Both the position numbers and the translations under genes were made by a program. From the NCBI RefSeq assembly GCF_040239565.1, contig NZ_JBEHWS010000001.1, positions 372,001-436,000 of the forward strand: a stretch of DNA of 64,000 nt, written 5' to 3'. Below the pieces are notes generated by a model that was given only the letters and a program-made list of their open reading frames with translations, was not told where the DNA came from and ran no database searches. The DNA comes from Fulvimarina sp040239565 (lineage in GTDB: Bacteria; Pseudomonadota; Alphaproteobacteria; Rhizobiales; Rhizobiaceae). This document shows, in pieces, positions 45,063 through 53,749 of the stretch; position 1 is the stretch's first letter; every line of letters begins with the position of its first letter.

Positions 45063-45078
45063 ATAATGAATTCATAAT
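45063..45078. promoter_or_regulatory. AT-rich dyad between the dehydrogenase and aminotransferase genes
   Basis: ATAATGAATTCATAAT is a 16-base dyad with one mismatched pair, centred on GAATTC. It lies in the 163-base gap between two divergent genes, about 50 bases from the dehydrogenase start and about 100 from the aminotransferase start. It is a candidate operator for the block C GntR. It does not match the ATTGTATACGA sites of the other two blocks. Confidence 0.45.
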
Positions 45079-45174
45079 CCAATCTACCCCGAAAGAACAG
45101 CGCGTCAAAGAGCGTGTGTCGATAAGTGGAGCCGCTCATTACGAAGCGGTTCGGATGCCTCGGGAGGCGCACTC

Positions 45175-46371
45175 GTGTCCTATCAAGCCGGCCGTCATTT
45201 CCTTCAGATTCCCGGTCCCACCAATGTGCCGGACCGTGTCCTGCGTGCAATCGACATGCCGACGATGGATCATCGCGGCCCGGAATTCCAAGCGCTGGGA
45301 AAACGGGTTCTCGCCGGCATCCGCACGATCTTCCAGACGAAGAATCCTGTGGTGATCTATCCGGCCTCGGGGACGGGGGCATGGGAAGCCGCGCTCGTCA
45401 ACACGCTCTCGCCGGGCGATCTCTGCCTGATGTACGAGACCGGCCACTTCGCTACCCTGTGGAAGAAGCTCGCCGAGCGGCTGGGTCTGCGCACGGAGTT
45501 CATCGAGGGCGACTGGCGGCACGGGGCAGACGCCGCCGCGATCGGCGAGCGGCTGAAGGCCGACATCCAACACGAGATCAAGGCGGTCTGCGTCGTCCAT
45601 AACGAGACCTCGACGGGCTGTGTCTCGCCGATCAAGGCTGTGCGCGATGCGATCGATGCGGCGGGTCATCCGGCGCTGCTCCTCGTCGATACGATCTCAT
45701 CGCTCGCTTCCATCGACTACCGGCACGACGAATGGGGCGTCGACGTCACGGTCGGCGGTTCCCAGAAGGGGCTGATGCTGCCGCCGGGCCTCTCCTTCAA
45801 CGCGGTCTCCGACAAGGCGCTGGAAGCGCAGAAAAACGCGAAGCTGCCGCGCTCCTACTGGGCGTGGGACGAGATGCTGGCAGCCAACGAGAACGGCTTC
45901 TTCACCTATACGCCGGCGACGAACCTCCTCTACGGCCTCGATGCTGCGATCGAGATGCTGCACGAGGAGGGTCTCGACAACGTCTTCGCTCGCCATCGGC
46001 GCCATGGTGCGGCGGCCCGCGCGGCCGTCGATGCCTGGGGCCTCGAAGTCCTCTGCGCAGAGCCCGCCCATCATTCCGGGTCGCTGACCGCGGTGCTGAT
46101 GCCGGAGCGCAAGGGCGCGGACGCCTTGCGCAAGGTCATCCTCGATCGCTTCGACATGTCGCTCGGGGCAGGGCTCTCCAAGGTCGCCGACCAGATCTTC
46201 CGGATCGGCCATCTCGGTGATTTCAACGATCTCACGCTCATCGGCACGCTGGGGGGCGTGGAGATGGGTCTGAAGGCGGCAGGTGTCGCCCATAAATCCG
46301 GGGGCGTGGACGCTGCGATGGCGGTTCTCGGGGAGACCGAGACCGCCCGCTATCGCCAGGCTGCGGAATAA
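45175..46371 (+). CDS. Class V aminotransferase, serine-glyoxylate type
   Basis: A 398-residue PLP enzyme of the serine/alanine/aspartate-glyoxylate aminotransferase group, which turns glyoxylate into glycine. The PLP lysine is in GGSQKGLMLPPG at residue 198. IPGPTNVPDRVL and MDHRGPEF are typical opening motifs. Aspartate-glyoxylate aminotransferase BhcA of the beta-hydroxyaspartate cycle is a close relative, so the amino donor is uncertain. The GTG start follows GGGAGGC. It heads an operon with TRAP-3 and several CoA and PLP enzymes. Confidence 0.88.
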   Translation: MSYQAGRHFLQIPGPTNVPDRVLRAIDMPTMDHRGPEFQALGKRVLAGIRTIFQTKNPVVIYPASGTGAWEAALVNTLSPGDLCLMYETGHFATLWKKLAERLGLRTEFIEGDWRHGADAAAIGERLKADIQHEIKAVCVVHNETSTGCVSPIKAVRDAIDAAGHPALLLVDTISSLASIDYRHDEWGVDVTVGGSQKGLMLPPGLSFNAVSDKALEAQKNAKLPRSYWAWDEMLAANENGFFTYTPATNLLYGLDAAIEMLHEEGLDNVFARHRRHGAAARAAVDAWGLEVLCAEPAHHSGSLTAVLMPERKGADALRKVILDRFDMSLGAGLSKVADQIFRIGHLGDFNDLTLIGTLGGVEMGLKAAGVAHKSGGVDAAMAVLGETETARYRQAAE

Positions 46372-46469
46372 AACGGGACCAAGAAGAAGACCCGAAAAGG
46401 GGCTGTCACGGCGGCGGGAGGAGCTGCCTCTACCGTACTCGAACTAATTATCCTTGGGAGGAAAACCAG

Positions 46470-47441
46470 ATGAAGCTCAAGTCCATCCTACTCGGCACCA
46501 CCGTCGCGGCCTTCTGCGCGGGCAGCGTGCAGGCGCAGGAAAGCCTCGATCTCGGCCATGTCGGCGATCCGGGTTCGCTTTATGAAGCGACCACCAACAA
46601 CTTCGCCGAATGCGTGAACGAGACCGGCCTTGCCGAGGTCAACGTCTACGGGTCCTCGCAGCTCGGCAATGACGAGGAGATGCTCCAGAAGCTGAAGCTC
46701 GGCCAGATCGGCTTCTCGCTTCCCTCCTCGGTGATGAGCTCGGTCTCGCCGACCTTCGGCGTCTTCGAGATGCCCTACATCATCCAGAACCGCGACCATA
46801 TGCGAAACGTTCGCGATAACATGCGCGACACATTCGTTAGCGCGGCTGAAGAGCGCGGTTACCGCATTCTCGGCTTCTGGGAGAATGGCTTCCGCAACAT
46901 CACCAACAATGTTCGGGCGATCAACACGCCGTCGGATCTCGAAGGCATCAAGCTGAGGACGCCCAAGGGCGAATGGCGCGTGAAGATGTTCCAGAGCTAC
47001 GGCGCGAACCCGACGCCGATGGCCTTCTCGGAGGTCTTCACCGCCCTCCAGACCGGCGTGATCGACGGGCAGGAAAACCCGCTGGCACAGATCTATTCGG
47101 GCCGCTTCCAGGAGGTGCAGGACTACCTCTCCATGACCGGCCACGTCTATTCGCCGGCCTACCTCACCACCTCGACCCGCAACTGGGACAGCTGGGACGA
47201 GGAGCTGCAGACCGCCGTTCAGGACTGCGCCACCAAAGCCAGTGACTTCGCCTATGAAACCTCGGCCCAGATGGACGAGGACCTCATCGGCGAGATCGAG
47301 AAGGCCGGCACCAAGGTGAACGAGGCCGACAAGGAGGCCTTCATCGAAGCTTCCAAGCCGATCTACGAGGAATTCGGCAGTCAGGTCGAAGGTGGCCAGA
47401 AGCTGATCGAGGACATCCAGGCTCTAGCCTCGGGTTCCTGA
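46470..47441 (+). CDS. TRAP transporter substrate-binding protein (DctP), block C
   Basis: A 323-residue periplasmic binding protein with a signal peptide ending SVQAQES. The DctP motifs include the LRTPKGEWRVKMFQSYGANPTPM ligand loop, with an Arg as the probable carboxylate clamp, and GVIDGQENPLAQI. A strong GGGAGGAAAACC site precedes the ATG. It is 98 bases from the aminotransferase gene. The ligand is unknown; position suggests an acid or amino acid degraded by this cluster. Confidence 0.94.
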   Translation: MKLKSILLGTTVAAFCAGSVQAQESLDLGHVGDPGSLYEATTNNFAECVNETGLAEVNVYGSSQLGNDEEMLQKLKLGQIGFSLPSSVMSSVSPTFGVFEMPYIIQNRDHMRNVRDNMRDTFVSAAEERGYRILGFWENGFRNITNNVRAINTPSDLEGIKLRTPKGEWRVKMFQSYGANPTPMAFSEVFTALQTGVIDGQENPLAQIYSGRFQEVQDYLSMTGHVYSPAYLTTSTRNWDSWDEELQTAVQDCATKASDFAYETSAQMDEDLIGEIEKAGTKVNEADKEAFIEASKPIYEEFGSQVEGGQKLIEDIQALASGS

Positions 47442-47590
47442 CCTGAAAAGTGGGATTCGGCACGGCCTCTCGACGGCCGTGCCGGCATCTCGCTTCTTCT
47501 GTCAGGGCGGGACTTGGCTACCGAGCCCCGCCCTCTCTCCACAGAATGGTAACGGCGGGCGCTTTCCGTGTGGAGGGCGTGGGAGGAACG

Positions 47591-48124
47591 GTGCGCCAAG
47601 CGTCAAAAATCTTAGGTGAGATCCTGACCTGGGTGGTCATCTCCCTGATGGTCGGTCTCACGGTCATCGTCGTCGCCGCCGTTGTCTGGCGAAAGCTCGG
47701 TGCGTCGCTCTCTTGGTACGACGAAGTCGCCGGGATCATGCTCGCCTGGATCACCTATTACGGAGCATCGCTGGCCGCCCTGAAGCGCAGCCATATCGGC
47801 TTCGACGACGTGCTTCTCGCCTTGCCGCACAATGCGCGGCGCGTGGCGATCATCGTCGCCGAAGTGCTCGTCATCGGCTTTTTCGCTACCCTCGCCTGGT
47901 CCGGCCTTCAGGTGCTGATGATCCTGCAGGGCGAAAACCTCGTCAGCCTGCCCTGGGTGCCGATCGCGGTCACCCAGTCGATCATCCCGATCGGCGCGAT
48001 CCTCTTCATCATCGCCGAACTCCTGAGCCTTCCCGACTACTGGCGCGCTGTCATGGCCGGACGGTCGACCGAACATCAGCCGCTCGCCCACGGCGAGACC
48101 CCCGAGAAAGGTGACCGGTCATGA
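47591..48124 (+). CDS. TRAP transporter small permease (DctQ), block C
   Basis: A 177-residue four-helix DctQ with the LSWYDEVAGIMLAWITYYG segment of helix 2. I start at the GTG after GGGAGGAAC. The open frame extends 47 codons upstream but contains no family sequence. The stop overlaps the dctM start by ATGA. Confidence 0.9.
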   Translation: MRQASKILGEILTWVVISLMVGLTVIVVAAVVWRKLGASLSWYDEVAGIMLAWITYYGASLAALKRSHIGFDDVLLALPHNARRVAIIVAEVLVIGFFATLAWSGLQVLMILQGENLVSLPWVPIAVTQSIIPIGAILFIIAELLSLPDYWRAVMAGRSTEHQPLAHGETPEKGDRS

Positions 48125-49401
48125 TCGTCCTTCTCATGTTCCTCGCTTTGGTCGCGATGGTCTGCATCAACGTGCCGATCGCGGTCGCCCTCTGCCTTTC
48201 GGCGGTTCTTGCCATCATCATCGACGACGGCACGGGCGCACTCGTGACCATTGCGCTCGACATGTACAACGGCGCGCGGTCCTTTTCGCTGATCGCGATT
48301 CCGATGTTCGTGCTCGCTGGCGCGATCATGAACGCGACGGGTATCACCCGCCGCCTCATCGCCTTCGTTTCGGCCGTGATCGGCTTCGTGCGCGGCGGCC
48401 TTGCCATGGTGAACGTCGCCGTCTCGCTGTTCTTTGCGGAAATCTCGGGCTCTGCGGTCGCCGACGTCGCGGCCATGGGCTCGATCATCATCCCGGAGAT
48501 GAAGAAGCGCGGCTATGGCGCGCCATTCTCGGCCGCCATCACCTCGTCCTCGGCCTCGCTCGCTATCATCATCCCGCCGTCGATCCCGATGATCCTCTAT
48601 GCGGTGTCGGCCGGCACCTCGATCGAGCAGCTGTTCATCGCCGGTATCGTGCCGGGCCTCATCGGCGCGGCCGGCCTGATGAGCGTCGCCTATTACTACG
48701 CCGCCAAATACAACCTGCCGACGGAAGAAGCCTTCAACCTCAAGCAGCTGCGCAAGACCTTCCTCGAAGCCCTGCCGACCTTCTCTCTGCCGGTCATCAT
48801 TCTCGGCGGTATCTTCGGCGGCTACGTCACGGCGACGGAAGGCGCGGGAGTCGCCGTCGTCGCGGCCATCCTCGTCGGCGCATGGTATCGCGAGATCGAC
48901 TGGAAGCAGCTGCGGCTCGCCATGCTGGAAGGTGGCATCCAGACTGCCGTCGTCATGCTGCTCGTCGCGGCCTCGGTGCTGATGGGCTCCTACCTCACCC
49001 AGGCGCGTATCCCGCAGCAGCTGGCCGCGGGCATTCTAGACATTACGACCAATCAGGCGTTGATCTTCCTCATCCTCAACGTCTTCTTCCTGGTGATCGG
49101 CCTCTTCCTCCACTCGGCCGCCGCGATCATCCTCGTCGTGCCGATCATCGTGCCGCTGATCAATCAGGCGGGCATCGACCCGGTCCATTTCGGTCTCGTC
49201 GTGACGCTCAACCTTGCGATCGGCCAGCAGACGCCGCCGGTCGCCTCGGTTCTCATCACGGCCTGCTCCATCGCAAAAGCGAATATCTGGGAAGTGTCGA
49301 AGGCGAACCTGCCCTTTGTGGGCGTGCTCCTCTTCGTCCTGATGCTCTGCACCTATGTGCCGTCGATCCCGATGTTCCTCGTCGAAACATTCTACAGGTA
49401 A
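48121..49401 (+). CDS. TRAP transporter large permease (DctM), block C
   Basis: A 426-residue DctM with about twelve helices. Signatures include FAEISGSAVADVAAMGSIIIPEM, SLAIIIPPSIPMILYA and a C-terminal QQTPPVASVL loop. It overlaps dctQ and lies three bases before the crotonase gene, so transport and catabolic genes are coupled. Confidence 0.95.
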   Translation: MIVLLMFLALVAMVCINVPIAVALCLSAVLAIIIDDGTGALVTIALDMYNGARSFSLIAIPMFVLAGAIMNATGITRRLIAFVSAVIGFVRGGLAMVNVAVSLFFAEISGSAVADVAAMGSIIIPEMKKRGYGAPFSAAITSSSASLAIIIPPSIPMILYAVSAGTSIEQLFIAGIVPGLIGAAGLMSVAYYYAAKYNLPTEEAFNLKQLRKTFLEALPTFSLPVIILGGIFGGYVTATEGAGVAVVAAILVGAWYREIDWKQLRLAMLEGGIQTAVVMLLVAASVLMGSYLTQARIPQQLAAGILDITTNQALIFLILNVFFLVIGLFLHSAAAIILVVPIIVPLINQAGIDPVHFGLVVTLNLAIGQQTPPVASVLITACSIAKANIWEVSKANLPFVGVLLFVLMLCTYVPSIPMFLVETFYR

Positions 49402-49404
49402 GCC

Positions 49405-50187
49405 ATGTCCGACAACGAACTCCTCTACGAGATCCGCGACGGCGTCGGCTGGGTGACGCTCAACCGCCCGCAGGCCCGCAACGCGCTCACCTTCGCCATG
49501 TATGAAGGCCTTGCGGATATCTGCCGCAACGTGCCGACCGACGGCTCGGTCAAATGCCTCGTCGTGATCGGTGCCGGCGAAAAGGCGTTTGCGGCGGGTA
49601 CGGACATGACCCAGTTTCGCGGCTTTTCGACCGAGCAGGACGCGCTCGACTACGAGCACAGGATGGATGTGGTGCTCGGCGCGGTCGAAGCCTGCCCGGT
49701 GCCGATCATCGCCGCCATCTGCCGCGCCTGCACCGGTGGTGGTGCGGGCATCGCCGCGGCCTGTGACATCCGCATCGCGACCGCCGATCTCAAGTTCGGC
49801 TTTCCGATCGCCCGCACGCTCGGCAATTGCCTGTCGATCGCCAATCTGTCGCGGCTCTCGGAACTGATGGGCGCAGGTCGCGTCAAGGAGATCATCTTCA
49901 CGGCACGCCTCGTCGGCGCCGAGGAAGCCAAATCCGCCGGGCTCATCTCCGAGATCGTCGAGGATTACGATGCTCTGGTCGCCCGCGCGGCCGAACTCGC
50001 CGAGACCCTCAAGAGCCACGCCCCGATCACGCTCCGCACCACCAAAGAGGCGCTCCGCCGCCTGCGCACCGAAGGCGCTGCTGCCGACGACCGCGACCTC
50101 GTCGTCCAGGCCTATATGAGCGAGGACTTCAAGGAAGGCATGGAAGCCTTTCTCGGCAAGCGCAAACCCGAATGGAAGGGCAAGTGA
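49405..50187 (+). CDS. Crotonase-fold protein lacking both canonical catalytic glutamates
   Basis: A 260-residue enoyl-CoA hydratase/isomerase-superfamily member. The oxyanion-hole loop ACTGGGAGIAAACDIRIA is intact in shape. However, the Glu that follows GGG-x in true hydratases is Gly (115), and the Glu of the FGxPE motif is Ile (135, in FGFPIARTLG). This suggests isomerase, decarboxylase, hydrolase or lyase chemistry on an acyl-CoA rather than hydration. It shares one base with the CoA-transferase gene downstream. Its substrate is unknown. Confidence 0.85.
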   Translation: MSDNELLYEIRDGVGWVTLNRPQARNALTFAMYEGLADICRNVPTDGSVKCLVVIGAGEKAFAAGTDMTQFRGFSTEQDALDYEHRMDVVLGAVEACPVPIIAAICRACTGGGAGIAAACDIRIATADLKFGFPIARTLGNCLSIANLSRLSELMGAGRVKEIIFTARLVGAEEAKSAGLISEIVEDYDALVARAAELAETLKSHAPITLRTTKEALRRLRTEGAAADDRDLVVQAYMSEDFKEGMEAFLGKRKPEWKGK

Positions 50188-51410
50188 TGGCCGAGAATTT
50201 CGGGCCGCTCGCCGGCATGAAGGTGGTCGAGCTGGCGCATATCATGGCCGGCCCGGTCTGCGGCATGATGCTGGCCGATATGGGAGCCGATGTCGTGAAG
50301 GTGGAAAAGCCCACCGGCGACGACACCCGCCGTTTCCTGCCGCCGGACATCGAGGGCGAGTCCGCCGCCTTCATGATGATGAACCGCAACAAGCGCGGCG
50401 TCGTCCTCGACCTGAAGAGCGAGGACGGCAAGGCGGTGCTGCGGCGCATGCTGGAAAAGGCCGACGTCGTCATCGAGAACTATCGCATGGGGACGATGGA
50501 GAAGCTCGGCCTCGGTTATGACGAGCTGAAAAAGGTCAATCCGGGTCTCATCTATTGCGAGATTTCCGGCTTTGGCCGGACCGGGCCTTATGCCTCGCGC
50601 GGCGGCTTCGATCTCATAGCGCAGGGGATGAGCGGCCTCATGTCGATCACGGGGGAGGGGCCGGGGCGACCGCCGGTGAAATCGGGTGCTCCGGTCTCCG
50701 ATATCACCGCCGGCATTCTCGGCGCACTCGGCTGCGCGGCGGCTTACGCCCGCAAGCTGCAGACCGGCGAGGGCCAGAAGGTCGACACATCGCTCTTCGA
50801 GGCCGGCATCACCCATACCTACTGGCAGTCCGCGATCACTTTCGCGACCGGTAAATCGCCCGGTCCCCTCGGCTCGGCCCATCCGCTGAATGCGCCGTAT
50901 CAGGCATTCGAGACGCAAGATGGCTGGATCACGCTCGGCGCGGCGAACCAGAAGAACTGGGAGCGGATGCTGACCGTCATCGGCGCTGAGGATCTGGCGA
51001 GCGACGAGCGCTTCGCCAGCAATTCCGGCCGCATGGGCAATCTGTCGGTACTGGAGGAAATCCTGAACGAATATTTCAGGACGGACACCTCCGAAGCCTG
51101 GCTGCAACGCCTCGAAGATGCCGGCGTGCCAGCCGGCCCTGTCCTCGGGATCGGCGAGATGCACGAAGACCCTCAGGCCCGAGCACGCGACATGATCGTC
51201 ACGACGAACCATCCGAATGCCGGCGAGGTGAAGGCGATTGGCCTGCCGATCAAGTTCTCCGAAACGCCGGGCCAAGTGGTCCGACCCGCACCGCTCCTCG
51301 GCCAGCACAACCGCGAGATCCTCGCCGAGACCGGCTATTCGGAGGATGAGATCGATAAGCTGATCGACAGCGGCGCGGTGATCGAGCCTTCTGCCTCTTC
51401 CGGACGATAA
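50187..51410 (+). CDS. Class III (CaiB/Frc family) CoA-transferase
   Basis: A 407-residue CoA-transferase that moves CoA between carboxylic acids through an acyl-aspartyl intermediate. The catalytic Asp is 142 in GGFDLIAQGMSG. GPVCGMMLADMGADVVKVEKP at the N terminus is the CoA-binding signature. Relatives act on formyl-, carnitinyl-, succinyl-, mesaconyl- or malyl-CoA. Coupling to the crotonase indicates the two act in sequence on the imported compound. The ATG overlaps the crotonase stop. Confidence 0.92.
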   Translation: MAENFGPLAGMKVVELAHIMAGPVCGMMLADMGADVVKVEKPTGDDTRRFLPPDIEGESAAFMMMNRNKRGVVLDLKSEDGKAVLRRMLEKADVVIENYRMGTMEKLGLGYDELKKVNPGLIYCEISGFGRTGPYASRGGFDLIAQGMSGLMSITGEGPGRPPVKSGAPVSDITAGILGALGCAAAYARKLQTGEGQKVDTSLFEAGITHTYWQSAITFATGKSPGPLGSAHPLNAPYQAFETQDGWITLGAANQKNWERMLTVIGAEDLASDERFASNSGRMGNLSVLEEILNEYFRTDTSEAWLQRLEDAGVPAGPVLGIGEMHEDPQARARDMIVTTNHPNAGEVKAIGLPIKFSETPGQVVRPAPLLGQHNREILAETGYSEDEIDKLIDSGAVIEPSASSGR

Positions 51411-51417
51411 CCGCGAT

Positions 51418-52674
51418 ATGACCCGGCCTGACCGGTTCGACGATCTCGACGGCTGGGGCGCCGATGCCGTCAAGGCCGCTCTGACCGAGCGCGTGGCCGG
51501 TCACGCCCGTGCGCTGCATGAGGATTATCTCGTGCTCTATGCCGGGGCGAATATCCTCACGCCGTCTCTCAAGGCTTCCTTCGATCCGACTCTCAGCCTG
51601 ATGCCGGCCATGGGCCCGCTCCGTGACAAGGAACAACCGGGCAGCGACTTCGTCGCCTCGCTTGAAACCCTCGCGGCGCGTCTCGCGGGACAAGTCTTCG
51701 GCGCGGCTTGGGCGGATTGCCGGCTGCCGAGCTGCACGATCGCGAATCTCGCGGTCATTTCCGCTTTCGCCTCGGCCGGCGACATTCTTCTCGCCCCGGC
51801 TGGCAGCCATGGAGGGCATCTCAGCCAGCGGCGCGGCGGAACGCCATCGATGCGTGGTCTCGAAGTTCGGGATCTGCCTTTCGACGCGCAGCGTCAATGC
51901 CTCGACAGCGAAGCGGCTGCCGACCAGATCCGGCGCGAGAAGCCGGCCATGGTCATGCTGGGGCGCAGCGTCGTCCTCGGGCCCGACGATCTCGAACCGG
52001 TCGTCACAGCCTGCCGCGAGACCGGTGCGCTTTCGGTCTACGACGCTTCCCACGTCGCGGGCCTGATCGCCGGAGGTGTCTTTCCGAACCCGCTTGAAGC
52101 AGGCGTCGACCTGATCACCACCTCTACCTACAAGACACTCGCCGGCCCCACCGGCGCCATCGTCATGGGCCGCGAGCCCGGCAACGGCGCCCGTTTCGCC
52201 GACTTCCTCGACGCCAATCTTCTCGCCAACCAAAACGCCGCGCGGCTTCCGCCGCTCTGCGGTGTCCTTGCCGAATTTGCCGAGACTGGCGCCTATGCGG
52301 AAGCGACAGTGCAGCTCGCCACTTGCCTGAAACACTGCCTTGTCGAGGCCGGACTGCCTGTTCTCCTGGAAGACCGCCCTGCCGAAACCCATCAGGTGGT
52401 CGTCCCGATCGGCGATCTTGCTGCGTCGAAGACCGTCATGGCGGAACTTGAAGCCGCGAATATCCTCGTAGGTCGCTGTCCCGTACCCGGCCGCCCGGGT
52501 GAGCATGGCTTGCGCTTCGGCAGCCAGCTCATTGCCCGGATGCTTTATGACGAGCCCGATCGCGAACTGGTCATGCCGTTGCAAGCCAAGAGTGCATCGA
52601 AAAGTGCGATCACCGAACAGCTGCTTGCCGCGATCGAGCGATTTGTCGAGGACGTAAACTCACCTAGCGATTGA
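51418..52674 (+). CDS. Divergent SHMT-fold PLP enzyme
   Basis: A 418-residue protein related to serine hydroxymethyltransferase. The PLP core is kept: Lys 239 in TTSTYKTLAGPTGA, Asp 209 and His 212 in YDASHVAGL, His 131 in SHGGHLSQ, and Arg 366 in HGLRFGSQ. By eye, the residues matching E. coli Tyr55, Glu57 and Tyr65 fall on Pro 63, Met 65 and Gln 73, and the His before the PLP Lys is Tyr 238. These normally serve the folate-dependent reaction, so a racemase, aldolase or other amino-acid lyase role is more likely. It ends the block C operon. Confidence 0.83.
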   Translation: MTRPDRFDDLDGWGADAVKAALTERVAGHARALHEDYLVLYAGANILTPSLKASFDPTLSLMPAMGPLRDKEQPGSDFVASLETLAARLAGQVFGAAWADCRLPSCTIANLAVISAFASAGDILLAPAGSHGGHLSQRRGGTPSMRGLEVRDLPFDAQRQCLDSEAAADQIRREKPAMVMLGRSVVLGPDDLEPVVTACRETGALSVYDASHVAGLIAGGVFPNPLEAGVDLITTSTYKTLAGPTGAIVMGREPGNGARFADFLDANLLANQNAARLPPLCGVLAEFAETGAYAEATVQLATCLKHCLVEAGLPVLLEDRPAETHQVVVPIGDLAASKTVMAELEAANILVGRCPVPGRPGEHGLRFGSQLIARMLYDEPDRELVMPLQAKSASKSAITEQLLAAIERFVEDVNSPSD

Positions 52675-52756
52675 ACAATTCGGCATCTCGGCACCTGCGG
52701 TTCAACACATCATGGTCGAGTGACCTGCCTCAGCAAATCCGTACAGGCATTGTCGG

Positions 52757-53749
52757 CTACGAGGTCCGATAGCCAGTGTCGCTGATCTCAAGGAAGTCAG
52801 CGGCATGGGTTTCGACCTCCGCGACAAGTTCGGCCGAAAGCGCCGAGCCGTCCACCTTGAGAGCAGCAGGTGCGTCGCGCCAGCTCCGGCCGTACGCGCG
52901 CAGGTGGTCCATGGCGCGATTGGCGTTGGAAAAAGCGTTCGCACCGCCTTCGTTTGCGGCGGCGGCGAAGACGCTTTCGACGGCTTTTGAGATCGCCCCG
53001 GAGAGCTTGGCTGCGCCCGCCCCGTCCCCGGTTCCGTTCAGCTGAAGCACCCGGCGCAATGGACCGGCAAGCGCGTTGCCGGTGCTGAGGAGCCAGCCGT
53101 GGTATGGCCCTTTCGGTTTCAATGCTTCGAGATAGCCGCCTTCCGCGCCGCGCACCATGACGACGCCGTCATAGCCGTCCCGATCATTGGCGACGACATC
53201 TTCGCCGCTGCTGTCCTTGAACATGATAACGCGGGGATTTTCGGCGAGGGCGGCGAGCGTATCCGGCGCGATCGCGCACTGGGTCACCTGCGGCAGTTGG
53301 TAGACCGCGACGGGGAGGGTGCTTGCGGCGATGACGTCCTCGAAGTGCTTGCGGATTGCGTCCTGATTGGCGTTCGGATCGACGGGTGGGCAGATGGCGA
53401 CACCCCGCACGCGGGTTTTCAGGCGCGGATGTGCATCGAGGCGGCTTTCGAGATGCTGGAGCCGGGCGAGGACCTCCTCGGTCGACGGCCTCAGAATGCC
53501 GAACAGAAGAGCTGCGCCTTCCGGCAGATCGGGTGAATCGCCGAGATCGATCAGCGCATCGAAGCGCTCGTCGTCCAGCTCCCAGCCGTCGCCGGTCGAG
53601 CCGGCCAGCATCACCTGTCGAACGTTCGGCGAAAGGCTGTGCCAGTGCTGAAGCATCCGCGAAGCATCGACCTCGCCGCCCGGCGTGTAATGCGTCAGAA
53701 TCGGGACCCAGAGCGGGTCGGCGATGTCGGTGCGAAGGTCGAGGCTCAT
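52757..53749 (-). CDS. DapA-family (class I) aldolase/lyase
   Basis: A 330-residue protein of the dihydrodipicolinate synthase/N-acetylneuraminate lyase family. The Schiff-base Lys is 178 in IMFKDSSG and the proton-shuttle Tyr is 150 in AVYQLPQ; GSTGDG matches the GTTGE substrate loop. Family members make or cleave 2-oxo-acid aldols, such as pyruvate plus an aldehyde. It is longer than housekeeping DapA, so a catabolic role is likelier. It is convergent with the block C operon; membership in the pathway is a guess. Confidence 0.85.
   Translation of the reverse strand: MSLDLRTDIADPLWVPILTHYTPGGEVDASRMLQHWHSLSPNVRQVMLAGSTGDGWELDDERFDALIDLGDSPDLPEGAALLFGILRPSTEEVLARLQHLESRLDAHPRLKTRVRGVAICPPVDPNANQDAIRKHFEDVIAASTLPVAVYQLPQVTQCAIAPDTLAALAENPRVIMFKDSSGEDVVANDRDGYDGVVMVRGAEGGYLEALKPKGPYHGWLLSTGNALAGPLRRVLQLNGTGDGAGAAKLSGAISKAVESVFAAAANEGGANAFSNANRAMDHLRAYGRSWRDAPAALKVDGSALSAELVAEVETHAADFLEISDTGYRTS

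Noticed and set aside
45175..46371. Reading the class V aminotransferase as BhcA of the beta-hydroxyaspartate cycle
   Set aside because: The sequence would allow it, but bhcB, bhcC and bhcD type genes are not adjacent, so the specific pathway is not supported.
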